Positions 20,401-31,997 of a stretch of 64,000 nucleotides of DNA are shown here, in pieces. The notes under the pieces were generated by a model that saw only the letters and a list, made by a program, of their open reading frames with translations, was not told where the DNA came from and made no database searches. The position numbers were made by a program, and so were the translations under genes. Numbering within the stretch: the first letter of the stretch is position 1; every line of letters begins with the position of its first letter. Source of the stretch: Limnephilus marmoratus (lineage: Eukaryota; Arthropoda; Insecta; Trichoptera; Limnephilidae); assembly GCA_917880885.1 (NCBI GenBank), contig OU862908.1:11829501-11893500 (forward strand). The letters are read 5' to 3'.

Positions 20401-23220
20401 AACATTTCGGCAAATGGATATAAGTGATGTTTTGTTTCGCAAAAAGCTCAGAGACCCGAAGATAGAGTATCGCTTGACGACCGACATGGCCGCGTCAGGT
20501 GTTCGGTAAGCACGCGCTGTGGGGCTGCTCAGGTCGCGATAAAGGATTTTATCCCCTACTGACGTTTTCCATTTTCATATACAAAGTTGTAACGGTAAAC
20601 ATGCAGACGTGAAAGTTTGATGGTGACACGAGAGCATAATGCGCTTTAGGTGATATTCATTTTCGCGAAATTCACAAAATAAACGTTCTGGTCGTTAAAC
20701 TTTCAAAGACAATGTGGCTACCTTATACATGAACTCGAAAGTAAGTATATTACCAGAGTATGACGTGTTTTTGATTGCCGTTGAATTAACCCAGCTGTTG
20801 TAATAAAACAATGTGAAGATCGTATAAATCACAAACTTCAATGTTACATTGAGCACATTTTTTTACCAAAGACCTGAGATAGACAAATCAATATTCGGAT
20901 TTTTTTTCACTGAATCCACACTCAATTAATTTTCACCGAATCCACAATCAATTAATTGCTAGGATCTTACGAAGATTACCCACTCCCACTGACATTTTTG
21001 AAAACCTGTGACAAATCATTGCAGCTATAAAAAATGGTGTATTATGAGTATCAAAAATAATGACTATAATGATGATTTACAAAAAAACAAGCTCTGTAAA
21101 ACTGAGCTGGTTCCACTGGACGATATAGAGACTGGAGACCAAATCTGCGTCCTTGAACGTAAGAAAACGGTGAGAGAAAAGGCGTGTCCAAGATGGGAAC
21201 AGGGCTCTCCGAAGGCTTTATTGTCGATGATGATTTGTAGTACAAATCACTTTCTTAATCGTACTATTTAATATTACCGCTGCGAAATACAAATTCTACT
21301 CTTCCTCTCTTTTAAATAGTTTTTCTGACGAAGTATTACTGAAGATATTTCTGGTTGCCGCCCAACTGATTCAAGTGGTTATACGAACTGAACTACTCAC
21401 TGAACCTTCGAGGAAATGCTCGAAGTCTATTGAGAATCAGTATTGAAATTCATAATTATTGCAAGTGGGCTTATTGGTACTCGGTACTATTAGATAAATC
21501 GAGAAACGAGTGGTTTCAAAAAAGTATAAATCAGCATAAAATGAGCAATACGGTAGAAAGCAAATCGGTCGGACGTTTTTGTAAATTTAGCCAATTATGA
21601 CCGGCCGCGGCCTGTAGAGAGATTCGGGATTCTCAATTAAAACACGCCATTAACGACTGGAAAACATTTTTGGAGGTAAAACTCCGCCGGAGTATATTAC
21701 CAAGATTTAATTAATGATATAAGAAAAGGAGCCTTAAAATAAGATAAATAATAACAAAGGAGCATTCCCCTTTCAAGCGGGAAAGCCCGTGGCAAAGAAA
21801 GCTTTTCTTGGCAAATTTAAAATAAATCGGATATTGAGGTTATACGGCGGCGAGGGAGTCAGCGACGAAATAAGATATAAATTGTAAAGAAATAATGTGT
21901 ACGCTGAAGTGAGTATTCCACACAAAGCACAAATAGATTTCGGGAAGATTAATTTAATTAAAAATCGTACAAGACGAAAAAATTCAGCAGCTTTATTGGG
22001 GACCAGCCTCGGGAAATAACTGCTGAATTATGAAATAATACATTATACCTCACTATTCTCCGGGCTAGTTTTTTTTGTTGTTTTCAAACAGATCTCAAAT
22101 TCAATTTATTAATGGTATTAACAATTATTCGAACAGGCAAAACTGAAGACATTTGAGTGAGGACCATAAATAAAATTGACTCACAAGGCTTCTGAAAAAA
22201 TATGTCTAAACCAAACCAAAATGTTACAGCGTGATAAAATATTAATATTAATAATTAATATTAATAAGCGTGATAAATACTACAAGGTACGGTACTGTCC
22301 ATCAGAATGCCCGAAAAAAAGACATAATGTATTCATAGTCAATTTCTAACGTTAACGTTAAGATGAGAGAATCTATCCAGTCTATGTCTAGAATTTGGGC
22401 CTTCGAAGGGAAAAATGATTTGTTTGTGGTCGCCAAGCTTTACTACGCGAATAAAATTATTATTTTCCCCGCTTTGTTGATGTTATTTCAACAACCAGTA
22501 TATTAATATTGGCGATTGCCTGCATTAAATTAATAAAACTATTACAGTGTATTTTTGTACGGCGTACAAACATTCCGCATGTTTATATTTAGCTTAAAAC
22601 AACAACGATCAGCGCAGGTAATATTCGATGGAATGCATAATATTACGTAGGAAAAAGCTGAAAAATGTTTATTCATTTAAACTGTTTTTTGACCGAGCAA
22701 TTTGTGTTATTTTAAAAATCATTACTCGCGCACCAATAACAAGTTTTTAATAAATACGAAACGCCGCGTCCGATAAAGCAAACAAACATCCATATCGCGA
22801 TATGCTTGATATTGTAAACCGCTGATTCAATTATTTACATCATCGCGTTACAATGGCCGCTGAATTAACGCTAACTGGACATTCAACCGATACAATGGGG
22901 GCTGTTTGGAAACACGAACCGTTCGCAAACAGTTGCCATTCTCAAATTTATACTGCATGAAAAAGTAAACATTCCACTCTCCCTGGCCGGGACGGGAGCG
23001 GCAGCACACCGGCACAGATTAACCAAACATAAAAACAAATCGATATCGGTAATTAAAATCACTGCCAAATACGAATAATCGTAGCAATTCGGCAAAAAGC
23101 GTACACAACGCCGGTCGCTGGTCGATGGTCCAGACCGGGGGATGTTTTACACGGGGGCTCACGGGAACTGCGTGACTCATTCGTGATTTACATTATGCCT
23201 TTTTAAAAACATTATGAGTT
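17430..23220. other. intron sequence, no gene recognised
   Basis: Mostly AT-rich non-coding DNA without clear transposon ends. GC-richer patches occur near 18330-18560 and 22980-23170. One 23-codon frame with an ATG in good context (ACCATGG) is at 18514-18585. Many TAATTA/ATTAAT words occur, as expected by composition. Intronic enhancers are possible, but nothing here proves them. Confidence 0.4.
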
Positions 23221-23224
23221 TATT

Positions 23225-23530
23225 CAGAAGAAATATTCAATGAAGCTCTGCAAGAAGCTACTCAAGGACTTGTTATAAATGGGAAGATTCTGAACATCCT
23301 GCGTTATGCAGATGATACGGTACTTCTAACAAGTAACATTGAGGATTTACAACTTTTGCTGAATCAAGTAGTGAAGAATTGGGCAAGAAATGAATACAAA
23401 TAAAACAAAATACATGCTCATAAGCAAAAATAACGCATTGGATGAAAATCTTTATATTGCTGGAACAAAACTAGAGAAGGTACAGAGTATTGTATAGTTG
23501 GGCTGCAATGTAAATGATAGATGGGATCCT
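23225..23530 (+). pseudogene. LINE reverse transcriptase palm fragment (YADD box)
   Basis: An open stretch without an ATG reads SEEIFNEALQEATQGL then ILRYADDTVLLTSNIEDLQ, with the catalytic YADD of non-LTR reverse transcriptases and the following LL-S--DLQ-LL helix. The frame breaks with stops soon after (about 23400). It is an internal fragment with no upstream fingers domain and no 3' end identified. Confidence 0.75.
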
Positions 23531-24594
23531 TCGTGTGAAATCTTAGTGTTTATTTAGACGTTCTTAATCACATTTTTTCAATATTATGATGAAAAAGTTT
23601 GAAAACATAATTGTCATTAAGATGTGGCTTGTCTTTGAATAAAATATTGTATAATGCCTTAACTAAAATAAAAAAAAATCTTACACAAAATATTTTTTAA
23701 ATCTTATTATTTCACAGGAAATTTTGGTTTTGGTTTATAAAAGGAATTTAAAAATATACTTTTTTAGACGAGAGGTCTAGTATTTACAAAACTACTAAGC
23801 GTGAATAATTGTACAGACACAATATTTTTAATATCGGTAAAGTGAACCAGAAAAGTTACTACGACAGTGAAGTAAGAATTTTTTGATATGTTAGATATAA
23901 GGTTACAAAACTGCTCGCAGCATGTGAATCTATGGCATCACAATATTTAAGGAAATAGTTGTTAGGTTGAAGAATGTGGTTTAGGGTAACTAAACTTTAA
24001 TCAGGATAACTTTTAGGATATTTCAATACTTTATTGAAGATATCTTTATTTAACATCTCGTACAAGTTCTAAGTTAATGGGAATCATCCTATTCCCGAGG
24101 ATCATATAAAGGAACACTCAATCAACTGTATTTTTTGCAAACCTATTCGCAAATACAAAAAGGAGGAAGATAAGAAACGCAAAATAAAAAATATTATATT
24201 TTATGGCTTGATAGGATGTGAGTGAATAGAAAATACTTTGCCGGGGGCTATACTAGACCTGTTGGTGTGTGCGGATGTGTGCGTATGTGTGGGTGTGTGA
24301 ACGCTATACATAATACACCATGTATGTATATCCACTCGTATTGGCTCACATTGGCTCCGGGGAAATTATTCGTGAATTCCCCCATTTCCGAAATTGAGCT
24401 ATTAAATACCCGCGAGTTAACCTTAATGGTGTACATCTGTATGTAAAGCATTACACAAATACGCCGATTGAAGGGAATGATTCCAATATCAAGACGAACT
24501 AAGACGAAAATTTTTGATCATTGAATAAGATAAGAATAATAATCTAAACGAAAATAAGAAAGAGAACAAGACACAGATAAATATAAAAAGATAA

Positions 24595-24650
24595 TGGTCG
24601 CAACTGGGACTCGAACCCAAAATGCGTTTACCAATTCCGCCATTGCCACC
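24595..24650 (-). pseudogene. tRNA-Leu-like fragment lacking the anticodon arm
   Basis: The minus strand reads GGTGGCAATGGCGGAATTGG then TAAACGCA...GGGTTCGAGTCCCA and ends GACCA. The acceptor halves GGTGGCA/TGCGACC pair except at one position, and the T arm is intact. The segment between the D arm and T arm is only a few bases, so the anticodon and variable arms are missing. GCGGAATTGGTA-ACGC resembles bacterial or organellar tRNA-Leu more than eukaryotic cytosolic tRNA-Leu. Confidence 0.45.
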
Positions 24651-24714
24651 TTCTGTCAAATCGTTACATTTGTCAATCTCATTTTTTAAATTTTAGAATT
24701 AACAATAATATTAT

Positions 24715-24790
24715 AGATGACGTAGGCCCCGAGGGAAATTATTTTCCTCAGGGCCTCCTGTACGGAGTAACTGTAAAAAATTTTTTTTTT
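24715..24790 (+). repeat. family C repeat, 3' end only
   Basis: GATGACGTAGGCCC, GGGAAATTATTTTCCTCAGGGCCTCCTG and a short poly(A) match the 3' ends of the other family C copies. Confidence 0.8.
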
Positions 24791-24945
24791 CAACATTTTT
24801 TTTCCTTATTACAGGCAACTACCCTCTTTATTGGAAACAATCATTCTAAGAATTGTTTTGTAACCTAGATAGCGTCTCGGATAAATATAGCCGATTTTAT
24901 TTTTTGGAACTATGTATTGACTTTTTATAAAAGTCTAAATGAATA

Positions 24946-25026
24946 TTCAATTTTTATAAGAAAAACTCTCTTTTAACAATAACCCACAAAAGTTATAAAA
25001 AGAGAATTTTTCTTATAAAAATTGAA
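24946..25026. repeat. inverted repeat, 29-bp arms with one mismatch
   Basis: TTCAATTTTTATAAGAAAAA at 24946 onward pairs with TTTTTCTTATAAAAATTGAA ending at 25026, around a 23-bp spacer. Confidence 0.85.
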
Positions 25027-25088
25027 AATCTTTTGTCTTCATAACTTCATAGTGGCAATTAAAGAATAGTTTGATAGAAAAACTGTAG

Positions 25089-25225
25089 AACTATTTTGTT
25101 TTGTTTTTTTAAGAAAGACAAACATTAAGACACGAATAACCTGACAATATTTGAAAATCTCCTATTACCACTACAGTATGCGGAAAATTTTGCCTGTGTC
25201 GTGATGGAGGACTTATCCTTATTAA
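25089..25225 (-). mobile_element. SINE family B, 3' part
   Basis: It matches the reverse-oriented SINE B copies (AGAAAGACAAACATT, GAAAATCTCCTA-TACCAC, GTGATGGAGGACTTA) but lacks the tRNA-like head. Confidence 0.7.
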
Positions 25226-25324
25226 ATATACTAATATCGGTTGTAACTCCACGACGGAGCATATTTAACATAGAATTTAACTAGATATGTTAACTAGATA
25301 TATTTAACTAGAAATGTATATAAA

Positions 25325-25490
25325 TATCTCAGAGGTTCACAGCCAGAGGCTGAGTTGGCAACGCGTCTGGGTCCCATTCAGGTGTCGTGTGTTCGATTCC
25401 TCAGCTGGCTTAGTCCTCCTTAGAAAAGTCTCCTTAAAACGACACAAGCAACGTTTTCTGCTTACTGTGGTGGTGTAGTAAGTCTGTCTG
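25325..25490 (+). mobile_element. SINE family B, head and part of body
   Basis: It has an A-box-like GAGGCTGAGTTGGCAACGCG and a B-box GTGTTCGATTCCTCAGCTGG. It continues into GGCTTAGTCCTCC, CGACACAAGCAACGTTTTCTG and GTGGTGGTGTAGTA, the body of the other SINE B copies. The tail is degraded. Confidence 0.75.
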
Positions 25491-25835
25491 TAATTCCGGT
25501 TTAATGAAATCTAGAATTTTTCTTTGAATTTAAGTTGCCTTTTTCAAAATTGTAAGTGTTTGCAGAATTCAGACTAGTACCTGCCTACAATATAGTATAT
25601 TTGACTGAAAACTATTTTAACTGCAATTTTCAATATTTTAACTGATTTGTCGAGAATTTAGACTATCCGTGATTAATCACGGGTCTGTAATAGGTATTTT
25701 ATAAATAAAATAAACGTTAACACGTGAACCTGTCGACAGACACAAAATACCACGAGCACAAAAATGTCGAAGGGTAAATTGTGTTTATTTCCACAGTGGC
25801 GTTGATGTCACATAATGTACATTCAGTCACATAAA

Positions 25836-25842
<7 letters not shown>

Positions 25843-25871
<29 letters not shown>
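25843..25871. repeat. (AT)n microsatellite
   Basis: Uninterrupted AT dinucleotide run. Confidence 0.95.
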
Positions 25872-25876
<5 letters not shown>

Positions 25877-26908
25877 TTGACTTTTGTTGCAACACCAATT
25901 TGCTGAGATGAAAATAATAATTTAACAAAAAATAAATTGTCTTTGTTCAATTATTGGGGAATATTTATTTAACTGGGAACAAAGCATATGCGAAGCCGGC
26001 AGTTTTTAAAATGGTTTTATAGTCGAGTAAACATTGAGAAAAATCGATACAATTCCATAGGCATTCGTCGGCATATTTGATGATGTAGACCCGTATTATG
26101 TGTACTCTGTTCCACAATGGTAACGCTCACAGCAGTCAAACAATTACAGGCCAGCTAATTTTCAGAATGTTTTTTTCTAGCTTATTGTATCGGAAGTGCA
26201 TTCGACGGGTGATTGGATTGGCTGAATGATGTAAAATATGCATATTATGATTGGGCAGGTGAGGTATGAATGCATCTGATTGGCGGAATCAAACATTGGT
26301 TACGTTTTTTAATTAAGCCGAATGCCATAGTCCAGAGAAAAGCGCAATTAATGACGAAATCGCAAATAAATAACGTTAATTAAAATTTCAATGCATTCGG
26401 AAATGAATTTCATATGATAAAAACTTTTTTCTGCGAAATTTTACCGCGGTGATTTACCCGACATGAATTGATTAGTTTTTTACACAAATTTGGGAATCAC
26501 TAAAATAAATACAAAATTCAAGTATCAATTTTTTTTACATGTTTCGCAGAGTAACTTCAAGGCAAAAATGTGTGTATTCTTAGTGTGCCTTATATCGTCA
26601 TGAACATAGATAATAGGCATAAAATCGCTTGGCAAACGGAGGCTAGAGGTCACGATTTCAATCACAAAATGGTTTTTATTTATTTTGTACATAATTTTAT
26701 TAGAAAGAAAAAAATGTAACCAATAAAAACTGTCATAAATAATTATATATTTTTAAAGTAGTTTCTTATTTGCGTTCATACATTTTTAATTAAAAATATA
26801 TTTTTTAGTAGTTTACGCTTATATTGTATATAAAGTATTTAACAATTTTATTTAAATTAATTAACTCATAAGAAACGGTAGAAAAACCTTCCATTTATCC
26901 AAAACATA

Positions 26909-27435
26909 TTTTTTTGTATCTATATGTATAAATATAAATGAATTGCCGAAATGTATGTACGCGCATAACTTCCGAACGACTGCACTAAATTGGATAATTC
27001 TTTTTTATTGTATACGTTATTGTCAGGAAAAGGTTTGTATAAAACTACTCGTGAGCTCTGGCATTGTGAAAGTTGTATTAAAAAAAGCAATATGTGGCAC
27101 GCGAGCTGTTTGAAAACTGAATGTACTGGGACTGAATGTATGGAATGCGGGATGGGGGAGGGGGAGGAGAACTCGGTAGGGGGTTCTAGGGAGGGGGGGG
27201 GAACACGGGAGGGGAAAGAGGAACCTGGGAGGGGGAGGGGAAGTTGGGAGGGGGTTCGCTGGACGGGGGAAGGGGGGAGTGGAGTGGGGAGGGGAAGGTG
27301 GAGGAGGTAGAGTGGGAACTAGAGAAGGGGACGCGGGAGAGGAAGGGGAGGTGAAAGGGGAACGGGACGAATGGGAAAGGACACGCAGGGAGGAACAATT
27401 TCATAATTAAATGGCATAGTAACGCATGCCGGGAA
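26909..27435 (-). mobile_element. family E repeat (RTE-like 3' end) with G-rich centre
   Basis: It is the reverse-oriented relative of 43004-43490. Shared blocks are GCCGAAATGTATGTACGCGC, ACTGCACTAAATTGGATAAT, CACGCGAGCTGTTTGAAAAC and GCATGCCGGG. Between them lies about 250 bp of purine-rich G-rich tract (27136-27390). The other copy has the complementary C-rich tract. The layout resembles 3' ends of arthropod RTE-type LINEs; no protein is encoded. Confidence 0.65.
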
Positions 27436-27439
27436 TCAG

Positions 27440-28400
27440 CGAGTTTATAATATAAATTATTTCGTAGTAAAGATTATTCTAAAATAGAGATTTAGCAAAG
27501 CTTCGCATTAATTCCAAACAATATAATAAACATCATACCAAAAAGGCAGCGCACATATTACATGAAAATAAAAAAAGCTTTAAAAAATCTGTTAAATAAT
27601 GGACCCCTATTGCCGTGGAAGAACGGGTGTACTAGTTGAGAATGTTTTTCATTTTTAAGAGCGTTTAACCAGCCAGCGGACGAAAATCCACATTTCGTCG
27701 AAAGTTGTTCTTACGATCGTGCAGGGCGGTTACAATGAGAAAGATTAATTATTCTCCGTACCAGCTTTTTAAAATTTTAACTCAATATCGAATTTATTTC
27801 AATTCAAATTAGCTTTAATTTATACCTTCATCCAAAAATACTGAAAGGCGTGATGATTAAACTATTAAAATAATGTACTTTTTGTAGTTATTTTTTGATT
27901 ATAAGTATTTATCATTTTTCAATAATGTCTAAATTTAATAAGAATGTTAAAAATTTTTGAAATATATTGGTTTGTAAGTGCGCAAATAAATACACAAATG
28001 GACCAATTTTCGTCAAGAAACACATGTACGTACATATTTTTTAATGATTTTATTGAAACTAAAATTAAAATTCTAAAACATGCGTTTGCTAGATAATATA
28101 TTGATTTATTTTACTGCATGATTATATTATTTGAAATGGGTGTGGTATAATACAAAATCTTTTTTGAAAATTTAACAAATCTGCCAACGACCTATGGAAT
28201 AACCTTATTATACTAAAAATGAAAAAAAATTCTCAAAATTTATTACATGCGAATGCTAGATAAAAGAACAATCTTTCGAAATCCATTTAAAATTTTTTGT
28301 GGAAAAGAGTCAATACGTCTAAAATCTGATTTGAAAATGATATATTTCTGGTTTTCTCTGGTAATGCCTAATACGATGTTGTCAGTGTAAAACTGAAAAC
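27440..28400. other. AT-rich intron sequence, nothing recognised
   Basis: No gene, RNA or element end was identified. Confidence 0.45.
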
Positions 28401-28401
28401 T

Positions 28402-28735
28402 CACTGCACGGTATACATGCATTGTTACTGTCTCCTATCTCCTCTATTACTTCCTTTAACTTTTCGCATCAAGTAACAAATACCAAGCACATTTTTAGCT
28501 AATTATTGTAGATAGAATCGAACCAGAAACTTACATATTAAAAGTCAAATGAGCTAACAAAATCAAATCACTGCACGGTGTACATGCATTGTTACTATTT
28601 TAATCTCCTCTATTACTTCCTTTAAATTTTCGCGTCAAGTAACAAATACCCCGTACATTTTTAGCTAATTATTGTAGATAGAATCGAACCAGAACCTTAC
28701 AGACTAAAAGTCAAATGAGCAGACAATTAAAAAAT
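28402..28735. repeat. ~168-bp tandem duplication containing a tRNA-like B box
   Basis: Two adjacent copies (about 28402-28570 and 28571-28735) share CACTGCACGGT-TACATGCAT, CTCCTCTATTACTTCCTTTA and TTTTAGCTAATTATTGTAGA. On the minus strand each holds TCTGGTTCGATTCTA, which fits a B-box, preceded by GCTCATTTGACTTTTAGTCT. It is probably a dimer of a tRNA-derived repeat. Confidence 0.7.
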
Positions 28736-28939
28736 ACACATGAATAACCAGTATTAAATCTGTCAACAGTACCAAAAACTCTGCTTTACGAATTTGCCTC
28801 GCTCTTCCATTCGCTAAATTAATTATTAATAATTTTCCGTACGGCAGGTAAATAAATAAAAAAAAAATCGTTGCTCATATTCTCGCTTCCGAACTCAAAT
28901 CCCTAAACTGGAGTCATTTATTTATTAAAAATTGCAAGG

Positions 28940-29245
28940 GTGGTGAAAAGTGGGTGGGTTGCGAGCGGGGTGGTTGCGGAGTGGTAGCTAAAAGCCACGT
29001 GCATATTTGATGAACATCCGCCGAGGATTATGGCAGAGAGAAACCGTGATGCAGCGGCCCGGCTACCGCGACCGGAGATGGATGTGGCTGATGGCCCAGT
29101 GCGGGTTGGCTAGAAGCTGGAAGCGAACCCCGCACCGCCCCGTGCCGTACCGTAGTCCGTGGCCCGTGGACGTGCGCTGAGGCCGTGGTGCGGTATTCCC
29201 CTGCCACCGTGTGCTGTGCGGTTAAACCTCTTGTTTGCTGATTAT
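28940..29245. other. isolated GC-rich block inside the AT-rich intron
   Basis: About 300 bp rich in G and C, for example CGGCCCGGCTACCGCGACCG and CCCGCACCGCCCCGTGCCGT, in contrast to its surroundings. No long frame with protein similarity was seen. It could be an internal promoter, a non-coding exon or a conserved element. Confidence 0.4.
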
Positions 29246-29311
29246 TTTACATTTACTGACGACGCCGGAGGTATTAACCCTTTATGATGGTGATCCATAA
29301 ATTGGCCACAT

Positions 29312-29775
29312 TTTGAAGTGAAAACTTTTTTAGCATCGTTGTGATTTGAAACTCGATGAAACGAAAAAGCGACACTAAAAAGACATACATATGTAGGATT
29401 TAGCCTGCGAGAGAGTGAGTTAGACTAATCTGTCTCCTCTTTGTGCGGTGCTTCGTAACCTCCCAAATTTTGTCCAATTTAGTTTTTTGAAGGTTTCACT
29501 TCTACCGCGTGTTAATTGCACACAATTTTTGAAGTGAAACTTATTTAGCACTGTTGTGATTTGAAACTCAATGAAACGAAAAATAGAGACTAACACATAC
29601 ATGTATAGAATTTAGCCTGCGAGAGGATGAGATAGTATAATCGGTCTCCTTGTGCGGTGCTTCATAGCCTATGAGTCTTCTCTTTGTGCGGTGCTTTGTA
29701 ACCGCCCCACTCTCGTCTACTTTAGTTTTCTGAAGGTTTCACTTCTACCGCGTGTGAATTGCACACACGATTTTT
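29312..29775 (-). repeat. family D repeat, head-to-tail dimer
   Basis: Two reverse copies (about 29312-29523 and 29524-29775) each carry TTGTGATTTGAAACTC-ATGA, ATTTAGCCTGCGAGAG, TTTGTGCGGTGCTT and GGTTTCACTTCTACCGCGTG. In the second copy the GTGCGGTGCTT segment is itself duplicated. Confidence 0.75.
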
Positions 29776-29984
29776 TAAATTGTGTTTTTAATATAACTTC
29801 CCCCTCATCTTTTGTACATGCGTGTATATTCGAAGTGTGATTATTAAATAACGAGACTGACGCTGTAAAACGTTATATTTCGATTTCTTACATATTTACT
29901 TATTATCATCTCCAATATACACCCCTCGTCTACCCCCACAACGCTCCATTCGAATCTTCCATGGTTTGAAACAGCTCCTTCAGG

Positions 29985-31109
29985 TAGGGTTGCCATATTT
30001 TAAATTTGGCAACCAGGACAAGACGGGTGAAAACCCCGGATTTTAGAGCCCAGAACCCGGACATGTCAACAGGTTTTTTTTAAACATAGTCAGTGTAATA
30101 AAATACAGTTGAAAATGTCATAAATCACCTTTTTATTTATTTTCAAATTAAATTAAGTCATCTTTTATCATCATTATAAATGTACCTAACAAAACAGAAT
30201 CTTGTTGCAGTTTGTTACAAATTGTTTTAATAATCAGTTAGAATTTTTTTATTCTTAAAATAAAACACAAATTATTAATGTACTCTGTTATGAAAACAAA
30301 ACCTTATTAAAATATTAAGCCTAACAAAATTCAATTAAATTTTAAAACATAAATCTTAAAAGTACTGAGACCATTTTAGTATTCAGTCTTACAATTTTTT
30401 TTAGGTAACTCTTTTACTCAACAATAATTATATCTTTAAATTTTTATCAGCAGCCATTAAAACAAAATATCTCTTAATATAATATGAACTAAATTCAGAC
30501 TTCTTAAATTTTAAGCATCAAAACTGAACCTTTTTAAAGTTTAGACTTACTGCAATGTAAGTTACATTATTAATTTTTTTAAGCATAAAATAACCAAAAA
30601 CTATTCTCATTTATATTACCTTAAAGTTTTAATCAACAGCCATATTGTTAATTTCTTTTACGTAATAAAAACCATCATAACTTTAACTACAAAAATGAAA
30701 AGAAATTATTGCACTCAAAAGTACATTATTTGATAATCTAGCTATTAAAGATTTTTCCTCAGCCTATCGCCTTTTTTACTTTTCAGTTTTTTTTGTATTT
30801 ATCACTCTTTCCGATAGTTTTTAGAATATCGTCCCTTTTTAAAAGGATTGTGTAAAAATCAATGCAGCTGTATTTGAATTTAACTTTAATTAAAGATAAA
30901 TGAAACAATTTTACTTTGTCTGAACCACTTTTATATTTGTTTAAAGCCGCCCGGTTTCAGAACGACCGTTCCTTCCTCAGAGCAAACGTATACGTTTGAC
31001 TTTAATTTTTTTTTTAAACCCGGACATCAAATGAAACCCCGCCCGGACGCTCCCCGGACGCCCTCTAAACTAGGACAAATCCGGGAAACCCGGACGGATG
31101 GCAACCCTA
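29985..31109. mobile_element. hAT-type non-autonomous DNA transposon (1,125 bp)
   Basis: The ends TAGGGTTGCCAT and ATGGCAACCCTA form perfect 12-bp terminal inverted repeats, with further partial matches (CCCGG-rich) inside. It is flanked by an exact 8-bp duplication CCTTCAGG (29977-29984 and 31110-31117), the hAT target-site length. The interior is AT-rich with no transposase frame. Near the right end it contains a Penelope-related segment (about 30850-31000). Confidence 0.88.
30850..31003 (-). mobile_element. Penelope-like terminal segment inside the hAT element
   Basis: The minus strand reads GTATACGTTTGCTCTGAGGA, then AGGAACGGTCGTTCTGAAAC. It later shows GACAAAGTAAAATTGTTTCA. The same words occur in order at 51955-52040 beside a Penelope-type endonuclease relic. 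Confidence 0.6.
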
Positions 31110-31679
31110 CCTTCAGGACGCGCGGCGCTTTTCCATTCACAGTTTAAACGGACTTAACCCATCTGCTTGTTTAGGAATAAATACATCCCAAAACACGTAT
31201 TCGCGTTTTACTTTTATAAGACCAAAAACGTCCCAGAACGACCTTACATTTTAAAAGCTATATATCTCTCTTCCTCTCATGCAAAAATATGTATTTTTAT
31301 TTTAACCAGAAAGAGAATGAAAGAGAAAGAAATAATGCTTCTTATTGTCTTTGAAATATGAAAGCTATCTTGAATAGATATTTTAAAATCTCGATCCAAA
31401 GTGACGGTTTCAGAGTTCACGCGCGAAACCGAGGCTTCCGGATTGTGAGGTGCGAATATATTGAACCAAGCAGACGGGTTAAATCTTGTTTCTTTTTTTC
31501 ACCTTAGGAAACAGATAGAAGTCACGCGGGGCAAGATCCGGCGAATAAAGCAGTATAAAGTGTCAATACAAACATTTTTGCGAGCTTTTTGTTATTCAAA
31601 CGTGAGCATTTTAAGCACCATTTTGGCACACACTTTTTGCATGTTAAAATTGTTATATAAAATTTAATGTAAGTATTCT

Positions 31680-31997
31680 TTGTAAATTCTTACAGTTTCA
31701 GCAATCGCATGAATACACTACGCCGAAGGTTAGATAGAACCAGATTAGCCATTATTTCGATATTGTCATCCGTTTTTAACATGGACGGGCGACCCCAGCG
31801 TTAATCATCTTCAACGTTTGTCTTTTCGGCCATCTTGGAATCGCTCAAACCACTCAAAAACACGTACATGCGATATAGGTAATTCTTTCATTAAATTTTC
31901 AACAAGTTTCAGTAGCGGTTTTTTCAGTTTCATGGTAAATTTCACAATAATTCGTTGCTCTATTGTTACAACATTTTTCCGGCGAAAAAAAATCGGA
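31680..31997 (-). pseudogene. mariner-type transposase, N-terminal relic
   Basis: The minus strand reads VTIEQRIIVKFTMKLKK, then ISHVRVFEWFERFQDGR. After a frame change it reads RWGRPSMLKTDDNIEIMANL. This order (EQR--VKF, RVFEW--RF-DGRE, GRPS--TD-N) is the paired helix-turn-helix N-terminus of mariner/Mos1-like transposases. There is at least one frameshift, at about 31808, and the catalytic DDD domain is absent. Family D repeat sequence follows directly, suggesting the repeat derives from this element. Confidence 0.7.

Noticed and set aside
27186..27404. Proline-rich minus-strand frame
   Set aside because: It is a translation of the pyrimidine tract in a family E repeat; the same happens on the plus strand at 43028-43213.
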